Origin: Comamonas testosteroni | GTDB lineage: Bacteria; Pseudomonadota; Gammaproteobacteria; Burkholderiales; Burkholderiaceae_C | Direction: 5' to 3' | Length of the DNA: 64,000 bases | NCBI RefSeq assembly: GCF_000761245.1 | Contig: NZ_AWOR01000068.1 | Span: forward strand, 457,557 to 521,556 | Shown here: piece after piece, positions 16,174 to 25,046 of the stretch | Layout of the letters: each line of letters begins with the position of its first letter | How positions within the stretch are numbered: the stretch's first letter is position 1 | Translations under genes and position numbers: made by a program | Notes under the pieces: generated by a model | Seen by the model: the letters and a program-made list of their open reading frames with translations, nothing else | The model's database searches: none | Told to the model about the DNA's origin: nothing

Positions 16174-17378
16174 GCGCGCACTCCTTCGAGGGCATCGGCA
16201 GAAGCCGGATCGGCAGCTGTTTTGACACCTGTGGCTGCAGCCTGATTCAACGGCACCCGGACCTGGGCTTTGCGCTTCTCACGCCACTGGCGAAGCTGCT
16301 GCGGCAGCCGAATCAGTCCTCCCGGCATGAACAGCGTCACGACGATGAACAGCGCTCCCAGCACGTACAGCCAGTACTCGGGTGCAGCCACGGTGAGCCA
16401 GCTCTTGCCGCCATTGACGGCAAACGCGCCGATGATGGGGCCGACCAGCGAGGCACGTCCGCCCACGGCCGTCCACACCGCCATTTCGATGGAATTGCCC
16501 ACGCTCATCTCGCTGGGGTTGATGATGCCCACCTGGGGCACATACAGCGCGCCTGCCAGGCCGCACATCATGGCCGAGATGACCCAGATCGACAGCTTGT
16601 AGGGCAGCGGGTTGTAGCCGCAGAACATGGTGCGCGACTCGGCATCGCGCACGGCCTGCAGCACGCGGCCATACTTGCTTCGTATCAGCCAGCGCGAGAA
16701 CAGAAAGCAGCCCAGCAACGCCAGCCCCGACAGCGCGAACAGCAGCACATGCATGGCCTGCGAATTGACCGAATAGCCGAGCAAGGTCCTGAAGCCCGTG
16801 AACCCGTTGTTGCCGCCAAAGCCGGTCTCGTTGCGGAAGAACAGCAGCATGGCGGCGTAGGTCAGGGCCTGGGTGATGATGGAGAAATACACGCCCTTGA
16901 TGCGCGAGCGAAAGGCGAAGTAGCCGAACAGCCCGCCGATCAGGCCCGGCACCAGCAACACCAGCAGCACGGTGGCGGCAAAGCTGCCCGACAGCGCCCA
17001 ATGCCAGGGCAGCTCCTTCCAGTCCAGAAAACCCATGAAGGCTGGCAAGGCGTCGGGGCCTGCGGCCTCGCGCATCAGATACATGCCCATCACATAGCCG
17101 CCCAGTGCGAAGAACAGGCCGTGACCCAGACTCAGGATGCCGGTATAGCCCCAGATCAGATCAATGGCCAGTGCGCAGATGGCATAGCACATGAACTTGC
17201 CCAGCAGGCCGAGCATGTAGTCGGACAGGTGCAGCGCACTGTCCTCGGGCACCCACAGATTGAGTGCGGGAGCCACGGCGCAGACCAGGATCAGCGCGAT
17301 GAGAAACACCGTCCAGCCCTTGGCGGATAGCAGCGGCGCGGGCTTGGGCAGTTCGATGGGTATGGATTGGGTTGTCAT
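16170..17378 (-). CDS. urtC: Urea ABC transporter permease UrtC
   Basis: A LivM-type membrane subunit of 402 residues with about ten hydrophobic segments. Family landmarks are DLIWGYTGILSLGHGLFFALGGY near residue 75-95 and GYNPLPYKLSIWVISAMMCGLAGAL near 250-275, followed by SLVGPIIGAFAVNGGKSWLT. It pairs with UrtB to form the urea channel. A 165-bp gap with an A-type repeat separates it from urtB. Confidence 0.95.
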   Translation of the reverse strand: MTTQSIPIELPKPAPLLSAKGWTVFLIALILVCAVAPALNLWVPEDSALHLSDYMLGLLGKFMCYAICALAIDLIWGYTGILSLGHGLFFALGGYVMGMYLMREAAGPDALPAFMGFLDWKELPWHWALSGSFAATVLLVLLVPGLIGGLFGYFAFRSRIKGVYFSIITQALTYAAMLLFFRNETGFGGNNGFTGFRTLLGYSVNSQAMHVLLFALSGLALLGCFLFSRWLIRSKYGRVLQAVRDAESRTMFCGYNPLPYKLSIWVISAMMCGLAGALYVPQVGIINPSEMSVGNSIEMAVWTAVGGRASLVGPIIGAFAVNGGKSWLTVAAPEYWLYVLGALFIVVTLFMPGGLIRLPQQLRQWREKRKAQVRVPLNQAAATGVKTAADPASADALEGVRA

Positions 17379-17435
17379 GTCAGTTTTCCCTCATGTGGAG
17401 CAAGGCACATGGCCTGCGCAACTGGCGCGGCCCAG

Positions 17436-17541
17436 GTACGAGACACCGAGCAAGGGCCGCCCCGCAGCGAGGGTGTCGTCCCCTGCCCGCAGCGCGCAGC
17501 AATGCGAGAGCGGGGGAAGGCGCGAAGCGACTCAGGGGGTG
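17436..17541. repeat. Dispersed intergenic repeat (family A) between urtC and urtB
   Basis: It contains CCGAGCAAGGGCCGCCCCGC, AGGGTGTCGTCCCC, a GCGCGCAGCAATGCGAG segment and GGGGGAAGGCGCGAAGCG, ending CTCAGGGGGT. It aligns over most of its length with the urtE-urtD repeat and, in reverse, with 7245-7312. Confidence 0.7.
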
Positions 17542-17543
17542 TT

Positions 17544-19157
17544 TCATGTTTCCGCACTGCGGCCCTTCAAGGCAAAGATGCCTTGCGGACGCTTTTGAAT
17601 AAAGACCACGATGAACAGCAGCACGGCGATCTTGGCCAGCACGGCCCCGGTCCAGCCTTCCAGCAGCTTGCTGAGCACGCCCAGACCCAGAGCCGCATAG
17701 ACGGTGCCCGCCAGTTGTCCCACACCGCCCAGCACCACCACCAGGAAACTGTCCACGATGTAGTTCTGCCCCAGGTCAGGGCCCACATTGCCGATCTGGC
17801 TCAGGGCGCAGCCGGCAAGACCGGCGATACCGGAGCCCAGCGCAAACGCATAGGTGTCGGTGCGTGCCGTATTGACCCCTACACAGGAAGCCATGGCGCG
17901 GTTTTGCGTCACACCGCGCACGAACAGGCCCAGCCGCGTTCTGGCGATCATGAAGGCCACGCCCGCCAGCACGGCGAATGCAAAGACGATGATGGCGATG
18001 CGGTTGTAGGGCAGCGTGAGATTGGGCAGCAGCGCAATGCCTCCGCTCATCCAGACGGGGTTTTCCACGCCCACGTTCTGCGCTCCGAAAATGCTGCGCA
18101 CGGTTTGCTGCAGCACCAGGCTGATGCCGAAGGTGGCCAGCAGGGTCTCCAGCGGACGGCCGTAGAGAAAGCGGATCACGCCGCGCTCCAGCACCGCGCC
18201 CACCAGCGCCGAGGCAAGAAAGGCCACGGGAACGGCCACCACCAGATACCAGCCAAACCAGGCCTCGGGCAGCCAGCGCTGGAATGCGACCTGCACCAGA
18301 TAGGTGGCATAGGCACCGATCATGATCAGCTCGCCATGCGCCATATTGATGACACCCATCAAGCCGTAGGTGATCGCCAGACCCAGCGCCGCCAGCAACA
18401 GCACGGAGCCCAGGCTGATGCCGCTGAAAATCGCCCCCAGCCTGTCGCCCCAGGCCAGGCCTTCGGCAATGCCGGCCAGCGCGGCCTTGATGGCTTTTTG
18501 CACGCCGGGGTCGGACTCTTCGGAAAGACGCTGGTTCAACAGCAGCTGCGTCTCCGGCGTCTGCTGGCGCGACAGCTGCTCCACCGCCTTCAGACGCTGC
18601 TGCACGTCGTCGCTGCCCAGCAAGCTGGCAGCCAGACTGCGCTCCAGCAGGGCTCTGACCTGTCCGTCCTGTTCAGTGGCCAGTGCTTTTTCGATCAGGG
18701 GAAGCTGCCCTGCATCAGGCTCGGAGGCCAGCTGCTCGGCCGCCTTGCGGCGCTCCTGCACATCGCCGCTGCCCAGCGCCAGCGCGGCCTGGGCCGTGTC
18801 GATGACGGAGCGCAGATAGTTGTTGCTGACGACCTCCTCGGCATCGGCCGGGAGCTTGACGGCTTCGCCGGTCGCCGCATCGCTGACTGCATCGCCGCTG
18901 ACCACATAGGCCCGGCCCTGGGACACGCGCACCTCGTCGTCGGACAGCGCCTTGAGATAGGCCGAGAGGCGACCGCCGTCGCTCTGCGCATCGGGTGCCA
19001 GCACGGCCTGATTGATGGCCAGCACGCGTTGCTCGGAGTCGTCTGCCGCCGCCATGGCATAAGCCTGCTCGGTCGTCAGCGCGTGACTGGCAAAGCTCAG
19101 CAAGGAGCCCAGCCCGGCGGCCAATGCCAGCCTCCATGACTTGCGCAGTATGTTCAT
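17544..19157 (-). CDS. urtB: Urea ABC transporter permease UrtB
   Basis: A LivH-type membrane subunit. At 537 residues it is longer than LivH because proteobacterial UrtB carries an N-terminal periplasmic helical region (about 25-235), here preceded by a signal-like segment. The permease part from about residue 240 has GVINMAHGELIMIGAYATYLVQ, LFVRGVTQNRAMASCVGVNT and FALGSGIAGLAGCAL. Together with UrtC it forms the membrane pore for urea. The order urtA-B-C-D-E is intact on the minus strand. Confidence 0.95.
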   Translation of the reverse strand: MNILRKSWRLALAAGLGSLLSFASHALTTEQAYAMAAADDSEQRVLAINQAVLAPDAQSDGGRLSAYLKALSDDEVRVSQGRAYVVSGDAVSDAATGEAVKLPADAEEVVSNNYLRSVIDTAQAALALGSGDVQERRKAAEQLASEPDAGQLPLIEKALATEQDGQVRALLERSLAASLLGSDDVQQRLKAVEQLSRQQTPETQLLLNQRLSEESDPGVQKAIKAALAGIAEGLAWGDRLGAIFSGISLGSVLLLAALGLAITYGLMGVINMAHGELIMIGAYATYLVQVAFQRWLPEAWFGWYLVVAVPVAFLASALVGAVLERGVIRFLYGRPLETLLATFGISLVLQQTVRSIFGAQNVGVENPVWMSGGIALLPNLTLPYNRIAIIVFAFAVLAGVAFMIARTRLGLFVRGVTQNRAMASCVGVNTARTDTYAFALGSGIAGLAGCALSQIGNVGPDLGQNYIVDSFLVVVLGGVGQLAGTVYAALGLGVLSKLLEGWTGAVLAKIAVLLFIVVFIQKRPQGIFALKGRSAET

Positions 19158-19167
19158 AGAAATTTCA

Positions 19168-19225
19168 GAGTTTTAGCGCTTCAACCCTTGTCAATAAAGC
19201 GCAACAAGCTATCTTTTCAGGACTG
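19168..19225. repeat. Family B repeat between urtB and urtA
   Basis: TTTAGCGCTTCAACCCTTG and AATAAAGCGCAACAAGCTATC are in the 105-bp spacer. The second half shares AGCGCAACAAGCTA with the element embedded in rpoN (49203-49298). Confidence 0.55.
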
Positions 19226-19262
19226 GAAAGCCCACCAGACCTCTCCAGCCCGAGGGAGCGAA

Positions 19263-20531
19263 TCAGGAGCTCTTGCCGTTGGGCTCGTCCTTCTTCTTGT
19301 CGTTACCTTCGATATACGGGCTCCAGGGCTGGGCCTTGACCGGACCCTTGGTCTTCCAGACCACGCTGAACTGGCCGTCGGCCTTGATCTCGCCAACCAT
19401 CACAGGCTTGTGCAGATGGTGATTCTTCTCATCCATCTTCAGCGTGAAGCCGCTGGGTGCAGCAAAGGTCTGGCCGGCCATGGCGGCAATCACCTTGTCG
19501 GTATCCGTGCTCTTGGCTTTCTCCACGGCCTGCTTCCACATGTGGATGCCGACCCAGGTTGCTTCCATCGGGTCGTTGGTCAGCGGCTTGTCCTTGTGGC
19601 CGGCGATGTTCTTGGCCTTGGCGTAATCGCCCCATTGCTTGATGAAGGCCGTGTTGGTCGGGTTCTTCACGCTCATGAAGTAGTTCCATGCCGCCAGGTG
19701 GCCGACCAGAGGCTTGGTGTCCACGCCGCGCAGCTCTTCCTCACCCACGCTGAAGGCCACGACCGGTACATCCTTGGCCTTGAGGCCGGCATTGCCCAGC
19801 TCCTTGTAGAAGGGCACGTTGGAGTCACCGTTGATGGTGGAGATCACGGCGGTCTTGCCACCGGTGGAGAACTTCTTCACATCGGCCACGATGGTCTGGT
19901 AGTCGCTGTGGCCGAAGGGGGTGTAGGTTTCCATGATGTCGGAATCCTTGACGCCCTTGGACTTGAGGAAGGCACGCAGAATCTTGTTGGTGGTGCGTGG
20001 GTACACATAGTCCGTGCCCAGCAGCACAAAGCGCTTGGCACCGCCGCCTTCCTTGCTCATCAGGTATTCGACAGCGGGAATCGCCTGCTGGTTGGGCGCT
20101 GCACCGGTGTAGAAGACGTTCTTGGAGAGTTCCTCGCCCTCGTACTGCACGGGGTAGAACAGCAGGCCGTTGTTTTGCTCGAACACCGGCAGCACGGACT
20201 TGCGCGACACACTGGTCCAGCAGCCGAAGACCACGGCCACCTTGTCCTGGGTGATCAGCTGCTTGGCCTTTTCGGCAAACAGCGGCCAGTTGGAGGCAGG
20301 ATCCACCACCACGGGCTCCAGCTTCTTGCCCATCACGCCGCCCTTGGCATTGATGTCGTCGATGGCCATCAGCACCGTGTCCTTGAGCACGGTCTCGGAG
20401 ATGGCCATGGTGCCCGAGAGACTGTGCAACACGCCCACCTTGATGGTGTCTGCAGCCAGCACCTGAGAAGTCAAACCCAGGCCCAGAGCCATGGATGCAG
20501 CCAGTGTTGTGAGGGTTCCGCGACGATTCAT
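19263..20531 (-). CDS. urtA: Urea ABC transporter substrate-binding protein UrtA
   Basis: Periplasmic urea receptor of 422 residues, FmdD/AmiC-like. The signal peptide ends SQVLAAD. The mature part opens TIKVGVLHSLSGTMAISET and has VVVDPASNWPLFAEKAKQLI and VFGCWTSVSRKSVLPV, all typical of UrtA. The start at 20531 (MNRRGTL) is preferred over an in-frame codon at 20588, which falls inside the sigma54 promoter; GGGAG lies upstream. It is the first gene of urtABCDE, with a sigma54 promoter and two NtrC-type sites upstream, so expression should rise under nitrogen limitation. Confidence 0.96.
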   Translation of the reverse strand: MNRRGTLTTLAASMALGLGLTSQVLAADTIKVGVLHSLSGTMAISETVLKDTVLMAIDDINAKGGVMGKKLEPVVVDPASNWPLFAEKAKQLITQDKVAVVFGCWTSVSRKSVLPVFEQNNGLLFYPVQYEGEELSKNVFYTGAAPNQQAIPAVEYLMSKEGGGAKRFVLLGTDYVYPRTTNKILRAFLKSKGVKDSDIMETYTPFGHSDYQTIVADVKKFSTGGKTAVISTINGDSNVPFYKELGNAGLKAKDVPVVAFSVGEEELRGVDTKPLVGHLAAWNYFMSVKNPTNTAFIKQWGDYAKAKNIAGHKDKPLTNDPMEATWVGIHMWKQAVEKAKSTDTDKVIAAMAGQTFAAPSGFTLKMDEKNHHLHKPVMVGEIKADGQFSVVWKTKGPVKAQPWSPYIEGNDKKKDEPNGKSS

Positions 20532-20556
20532 TTCAGCACTCCCAGGAGGTTTTGTT

Positions 20557-20571
20557 CGGTCACATTGACCG
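20557..20571. promoter_or_regulatory. Inverted repeat in the urtA leader
   Basis: CGGTCA-CAT-TGACCG is a perfect 6-bp-arm inverted repeat just downstream of the expected start of the sigma54 transcript and before the urtA ribosome site. It could be an operator or a short leader hairpin. Confidence 0.5.
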
Positions 20572-20583
20572 CAGAACCTGAAG

Positions 20584-20599
20584 TGCAATTACCGTGCCA
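20584..20599 (-). promoter_or_regulatory. Sigma54 promoter of urtABCDE
   Basis: On the minus strand it reads TGGCACGGTAATTGCA, a full match to TGGCACG-N4-TTGCW with the GG and GC doublets ten bases apart. Initiation is expected near 20572, about 40 bp before the urtA ATG. Confidence 0.92.
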
Positions 20600-20707
20600 G
20601 CCCCCCCGCGCCACGGCCTGAAAGCTGCCGGAATCGGCGCCGCTGCCTCTTTTGGGTCAGATGCGGCCCGAACGCGTCTTCCTGCGCTCAGCAACGGCCG
20701 TCGGCAA

Positions 20708-20722
20708 GCACCATTGCAGTGC
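20708..20722. promoter_or_regulatory. NtrC-type enhancer site 1 upstream of urtA
   Basis: GCAC-CATTGCA-GTGC matches the GCAC-N7-GTGC core of NtrC binding sites. It lies about 110 bp upstream of the sigma54 promoter, the usual enhancer distance. Confidence 0.75.
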
Positions 20723-20757
20723 CCCATGCACCAGATGCAGACCGCACCGGGCCCCAG

Positions 20758-20772
20758 GCACTATTGAAGTGC
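20758..20772. promoter_or_regulatory. NtrC-type enhancer site 2 upstream of urtA
   Basis: GCAC-TATTGAA-GTGC is a second perfect core, centred 50 bp (nearly five helical turns) from the first site. A pair of this kind supports NtrC oligomer formation. Confidence 0.75.
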
Positions 20773-20781
20773 ATGACCGCC

Positions 20782-22170
20782 TCAGTCGGCCCGAATGCAG
20801 GCCGGCAGCGCCGCGCTGCGCAGCTTTCCGGGATTGAGCAGATTCAGGGGATCGAGATCGGCCTTGGTCTGCAACAGCGCAGGATCGAGCTGGTTGTTGG
20901 CCTTGCCGTCTTCCACCACGTAGACATGCGGATTGTTGATCTGCACGCCATGCTTGCGATAGATGTCCATGATCGCGTTGAGCCGCTCAGCGGAGCTGAA
21001 GCGCACCAGCTCCAGCCCGCTGCAGTTGAACTGTCCCTCCTTGGTGCGCAGAAACTCCAGATGGAACAGGACCTCGTCACCGAGCTCGCTGCGCAAGGCC
21101 TTGAGCTGCTCGCCAAACCTTGCGGGGCTGTAGCCGGTCTGCAGATAGGTCAGCTCCCGGTCCAGCTTCAGCGCATGCAAGGTCGTATGGTTCCAGCAAT
21201 ACTCGATCAGCGATTTGTAGCCCGCAGCCGGCTGTGCAGACCAGCGCCCGCGCTCGCAGTAGCTGAGGGTGCCTCCCTGACGCTCCAGCAATAACTGCAT
21301 GGCCTCCTCGGCTTCGGGTGCCACCAGCGCAATGACCGCGTGGCAGCCCGGGGGCAGATGCTCGGCCAGACTGGTGAAATAGGCCGGCACCGGAGCCGCC
21401 ATCAGGCTCAGCTCCTTCTTGCGGATGCCAGGAGCATTGCCCAGCTGCTGCGCAAAGCCCAGCGCCTCGTCAAAACCCGTGAACGTGGCAATGCATTCCG
21501 TCCAGTTCGTAGCATCTGCCAGCGCCACTTCGAGCTCGAGCACGATGCCGGTCGTGCCATAGGTATGGTGCAGACGCATGGCGTCGGCACCGCGCAGTTC
21601 CAGAATGCGGGGCTCGGCCTCCACCGTCATCACGCGCGCAGCCAGCACATTGCCCGCAGAGGCGAGCGGCCCGTAGGTGATGGAGCCGGCGCCGCCGAAG
21701 CCTCCGCCGAACAGTCCGCCCAGGGTGGCGCTGCGATAGGTGGACGGCAGCCAGCGCAGCTCCTGCCCCTGCTCGCGCGCCAGCTGATCGAAGTCCGCCA
21801 GACGTATGCCGGCCTGTGCCCGGCCCACACTGCCGCGCACCCAGCACAGGCTGTTGTAGCCGCTCAGATCCAGGATCAGGCCCCCGTGCAGCGGCGTGCT
21901 CTGGCCGTAATTGCCGGTGCCGCTGCCGCGCAGCGTGATGGGAACGCCCCGACGCGCGCAATGGGCCACAACCTGGGCAATCTCGGCCTCGGTGCGCGGG
22001 CGCACGGCAATGTCGCCGCGCTTGCCGTGCAGGGCCTGCTTCAGAACCGGACTGAACCAGGAAAAATCCTGGGACAGGCGCGACACTTTCAGGGAGTCGG
22101 TGATCCAGTCCAGCGCAGGCAAGGCGCTGGCCAGCTGGCTGCTGTTCTCGGCAATCGGATTGGTGTTCAT
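20782..22170 (-). CDS. FAD-binding (VAO/GlcD-type) oxidoreductase
   Basis: A flavoprotein with a PCMH-type FAD domain. Landmarks are AVRPRTEAEIAQVVAHCARR near 55-75, LRGSGTGNYGQSTPLHGGLILDL (pyrophosphate loop, shown in two parts: LRGSGTGNYGQ / TPLHGGLILDL), GGLFGGGFGGAGSITYG and the C-terminal DPLNLLNPGKL. Such enzymes oxidise 2-hydroxy acids, alcohols, amines or sugar lactones. The ATG at 22170 is chosen for the usual N-terminus; one at 22191 is also possible. It is the last gene of a nine-gene minus-strand operon, 90 bp after the ABC permease gene. Substrate unknown. Confidence 0.85.
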   Translation of the reverse strand: MNTNPIAENSSQLASALPALDWITDSLKVSRLSQDFSWFSPVLKQALHGKRGDIAVRPRTEAEIAQVVAHCARRGVPITLRGSGTGNYGQSTPLHGGLILDLSGYNSLCWVRGSVGRAQAGIRLADFDQLAREQGQELRWLPSTYRSATLGGLFGGGFGGAGSITYGPLASAGNVLAARVMTVEAEPRILELRGADAMRLHHTYGTTGIVLELEVALADATNWTECIATFTGFDEALGFAQQLGNAPGIRKKELSLMAAPVPAYFTSLAEHLPPGCHAVIALVAPEAEEAMQLLLERQGGTLSYCERGRWSAQPAAGYKSLIEYCWNHTTLHALKLDRELTYLQTGYSPARFGEQLKALRSELGDEVLFHLEFLRTKEGQFNCSGLELVRFSSAERLNAIMDIYRKHGVQINNPHVYVVEDGKANNQLDPALLQTKADLDPLNLLNPGKLRSAALPACIRAD

Positions 22171-22260
22171 GGTCGTGTCGCAAAAATGCAAGGCATGAGT
22201 CGGCCCATATGCCGCGCAGTGCAGGCATGACGGGAGCAGAAATGAAGAAAGGGGGCAGCG

Positions 22261-23166
22261 CTAGTCGCTACCGGATTCGCTGGCATGCCAGCCGCCCAGC
22301 GCCCGGCGTGTGCACCAGGCCATGAGCACGAACAGCGCCACGCCGGTCAGCGAAATCAGCAGCAGCGCAGCGAACATGCGCGGGATGTTGAGCTGAAAGC
22401 CCGCTTGCAGGATCTGGTAGGCAAGACCCGCCCCCTGCCCGCCGGTTCCGGCCACGAACTCGGCCACCACGGCACCTATCAACGCCAGGCCGCTGGAGAT
22501 GCGCAGCCCTCCGAAGAAATAGGGCAAGGCACTGGGAATGCGCAAGCGCATCAGCACCTGCAGGCGCGTGGCCCGGTTGAGCTTGAAGTAGGCCAGCAGA
22601 TCCGGCTCCACACTGCGCAGGCCCAGCGTGGTGTTGCTGATGATGGGAAACAGCGCCACCAGCGCCGCACAGATCACCATGGACAGCACCGGGTCCTTGA
22701 CCCAGATGATGATCAGCGGAGCCACGGCCACGATAGGCGTCACCTGCAGCAGCACGGCATAGGGAAACAAGGCCGTCTCGATCAGCTTGCTCTGCACGAA
22801 TACAAAGCTGATCAGCACGCCCGCCACGGTGGCCAGGGCAAAGGCCAGCAAGGTGATCTTGACGGTGACCCACAGGGACAGACCGAGTGCCGCCCAGTCC
22901 GTCATCAGGGTCTGCAGCATCAGCAGCGGCGAAGGCACCAGATAAGGCGGCAACTCCAGCCCCGTCACCAGAGCCTGCCAGACCAGCAGCAACACAAGGC
23001 CCACCAGCGCCGGCAAAAGCACACGCTGCACCTTGGGCTGCAGCAGCCAGGGGGTGGCCGCCTTGCCGGACTTGACGGCAGCCACCGCACGCGCGCCGGT
23101 CGCGGCAGACCTGCTGTCGGCGGCCCTGGCCGCATCATCGGGAATGGAAGCGGACAAGGCGCTCAT
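22261..23166 (-). CDS. ABC transporter permease (SsuC/TauC/ThiX type)
   Basis: A 301-residue inner-membrane subunit with about six hydrophobic segments after a cytoplasmic N-terminal tail of roughly 60 residues. The EAA-like loop around GLRSVEPDLLAYFKLNRATR ... RIPSALPYFFGGLRISSG is characteristic of permeases for sulphonates, nitrate and pyrimidine precursors. Its ATG overlaps the stop of the ATPase gene (ATGA), so translation is coupled. With the next two upstream genes it forms a complete importer. Confidence 0.93.
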   Translation of the reverse strand: MSALSASIPDDAARAADSRSAATGARAVAAVKSGKAATPWLLQPKVQRVLLPALVGLVLLLVWQALVTGLELPPYLVPSPLLMLQTLMTDWAALGLSLWVTVKITLLAFALATVAGVLISFVFVQSKLIETALFPYAVLLQVTPIVAVAPLIIIWVKDPVLSMVICAALVALFPIISNTTLGLRSVEPDLLAYFKLNRATRLQVLMRLRIPSALPYFFGGLRISSGLALIGAVVAEFVAGTGGQGAGLAYQILQAGFQLNIPRMFAALLLISLTGVALFVLMAWCTRRALGGWHASESGSD

Positions 23167-23975
23167 GACAGACTCTCCTCCACAATGGCACTGGCGCGCA
23201 GCAGGCTCGATTGCAACTGCTGCGCATGGCGGGCGAACTCGGGGCCGAGCATGAAATCGGCAGGCCGCGGATAGGGGGCATCGATGCGAAACTCCTCCAC
23301 CACCCGTCCCGGTCTGGCCGCCATCATCACCACCCTGCTGGACAGAAAGACGGCTTCGTGGATGGAGTGGGTGACAAAGATCACCGTCAGCTTCTTCTTG
23401 CTCCAAAGCTCCAGCAACTCCGCGTCCAGCTTGTGACGCGTGATCTCGTCGAGCGCGCCGAAGGGCTCATCCATCAGCAGCAGATCTGGCTCGGTCACCA
23501 GGCCGCGGGCAATCGAGACGCGCATCTGCATGCCTCCGGACAATTCGCGCGGCAGGGCTTTGGCAAAGCGTGCCAGGCCCACCAGTTGCAGTGCCTCTGT
23601 GACGCGCGCATCGGCCTCGGCGCGCGGCACGCCAGCCAGATCCAGCGGCAGCCGCACATTGGTATGCACGCTGGACCAGGGCATGAGCGTGGGCTGCTGA
23701 AAGACAAACGCCATCTTCTTGCCGCCAGCATGCAGCTGCGGCACCGGCTTGCGCCAAAGCAGCAGTCTGCCGTCGCTGGGATCGAGCAGACCCGCAACCA
23801 TCTTGAGCAAGGTGCTCTTGCCGCAGCCCGAGGGGCCGAGCAAGGTCACGAACTCACCCTCTTCGATGCGCAGATCGACGGGCAGCAACGCCTGCGTTCC
23901 GCCGGGATAGGTTTTCTCTGCAGACAACACCTCCACTGCGGGAATTGCTGCTGCGGGAATTTCAGAGCCGCTCAT
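23163..23975 (-). CDS. ABC transporter ATP-binding protein (SsuB/TauB type)
   Basis: A 270-residue ATPase. Walker A is LLGPSGCGKSTLLKMVAG, the Q-loop is FVFQQPTLMPW, the signature is ELSGGMQMRVSIARGL and Walker B is LLLMDEPFGALD. The H-switch is in FVTHSIHEAVFLSSR. The start at 23975 follows GAAAGGCG, a usable ribosome site. It couples to the permease gene by a 4-base overlap and follows the binding-protein gene by 34 bp. Confidence 0.94.
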   Translation of the reverse strand: MSGSEIPAAAIPAVEVLSAEKTYPGGTQALLPVDLRIEEGEFVTLLGPSGCGKSTLLKMVAGLLDPSDGRLLLWRKPVPQLHAGGKKMAFVFQQPTLMPWSSVHTNVRLPLDLAGVPRAEADARVTEALQLVGLARFAKALPRELSGGMQMRVSIARGLVTEPDLLLMDEPFGALDEITRHKLDAELLELWSKKKLTVIFVTHSIHEAVFLSSRVVMMAARPGRVVEEFRIDAPYPRPADFMLGPEFARHAQQLQSSLLRASAIVEESLS

Positions 23976-24009
23976 AGTCGCCTTTCGCTGACGCTGCCAG
24001 CCCATGCCA

Positions 24010-25002
24010 TCAGGGCAGGACCTTGATGTTTTGAATCAGGCTCAGGTTGTAGGCATCTGCCTGCTTGACCTTGGCCGGATCGATCAGCTTGGCGCTGACC
24101 AGGAAGTCGTAGCTGGCCTTGACCCGCGCATCGGTCATCACGCCAATGCCCAGCTTGGCGGCATCTCCGCCGGAGACCATATTCATTTCCTTGAGCTTGC
24201 CCACGCTGTAGGCCAGCTGTTCGTCGGTCATGTTGGGGTTGTCTTTCTTGATCAGGGCATTGGCCGGCGCGGGATCGGCAAGATAGCTCCTCCAGCCTTC
24301 CATGGAGGCGGTGACAAAGGCCTGCACCGCCTTGCTGCGCTCCTTGACCGTCTTGTCCATGCAGGAGATGGTGGTGGCATAGGCCGGGAAGCCCTGATCG
24401 CTGAACATCAGCGTATTCGCCTTGACGCCGGCCTTCTGAATCGCAAAGGGCTCGGAAGTCAGATAGCCTTGCTGGGCCGAATTTTTGTCCACCAGGAACG
24501 GCTGGATATTGAAGGTATAGGGCCGGGTCTGGGAGTCGGTGAAACCATATTTAGCCTTGAGCCAGGGCCAGTAGCCGCGCTGCGCGGAGGCGGCGATCAG
24601 AATGGTCTTTCCCTTGAGGTCCTCGAACCGCTTCACGTCCTCGTGAGCGATCAGCACCTGTGGATCTTTCTGGAACACTGCTGCCACCGTGGTCACGGGA
24701 ACGCCGCCCTCGCGCATCTGCACCATCTGCAGATCGCTGGAGCCCATGACACAGTCGGCCTGACCGGCGGCCATCATCTGCGTGATATTGACCTGGGGAC
24801 CGCCCATCTTGATGCTGACATCGAGGCCGTGCTTTTTGTACAGCCCCGTGGCCACGGCCTGGTAGAAGCCGCCATGCTCGGCCTGGGCATACCAGTTGGT
24901 CATGTAGACGAATTTTTCCTCGGCATGGCCGAGGCCGCTCAGACCGCAGGCCAGCATGGCCGCGCAGGTCAGGGGTTTGAGGAATTTGGCAGTCTTCATC
25001 AT
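24010..25002 (-). CDS. ABC transporter substrate-binding protein (NMT1/THI5-like)
   Basis: A periplasmic receptor of 330 residues with a signal peptide ending GLGHAEE. The mature protein begins KFVYMTNWYAQAEHGGFYQA, the NMT1/THI5 hallmark, and has GPQVNITQMMAAGQADCVMGS. Family members bind thiamin pyrimidine precursors, other pyrimidines, sulphonates or aromatic acids. GGAGAAC precedes the first of two adjacent ATG codons. The pyrimidine leaning of the family agrees with the RutR-like regulator upstream, but the ligand is not proven. Confidence 0.92.
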   Translation of the reverse strand: MMKTAKFLKPLTCAAMLACGLSGLGHAEEKFVYMTNWYAQAEHGGFYQAVATGLYKKHGLDVSIKMGGPQVNITQMMAAGQADCVMGSSDLQMVQMREGGVPVTTVAAVFQKDPQVLIAHEDVKRFEDLKGKTILIAASAQRGYWPWLKAKYGFTDSQTRPYTFNIQPFLVDKNSAQQGYLTSEPFAIQKAGVKANTLMFSDQGFPAYATTISCMDKTVKERSKAVQAFVTASMEGWRSYLADPAPANALIKKDNPNMTDEQLAYSVGKLKEMNMVSGGDAAKLGIGVMTDARVKASYDFLVSAKLIDPAKVKQADAYNLSLIQNIKVLP

Positions 25003-25046
25003 GGCGGTTCTCCGAAGGTTTGAAACAGGCAAGGCGTGGAAAGGCG

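Noticed and set aside
20590..20781. Guanidine-I or guanidine-III riboswitch before urtA.
   Set aside because: The conserved words of these classes are absent; the spacer is explained by sigma54 and NtrC sites.
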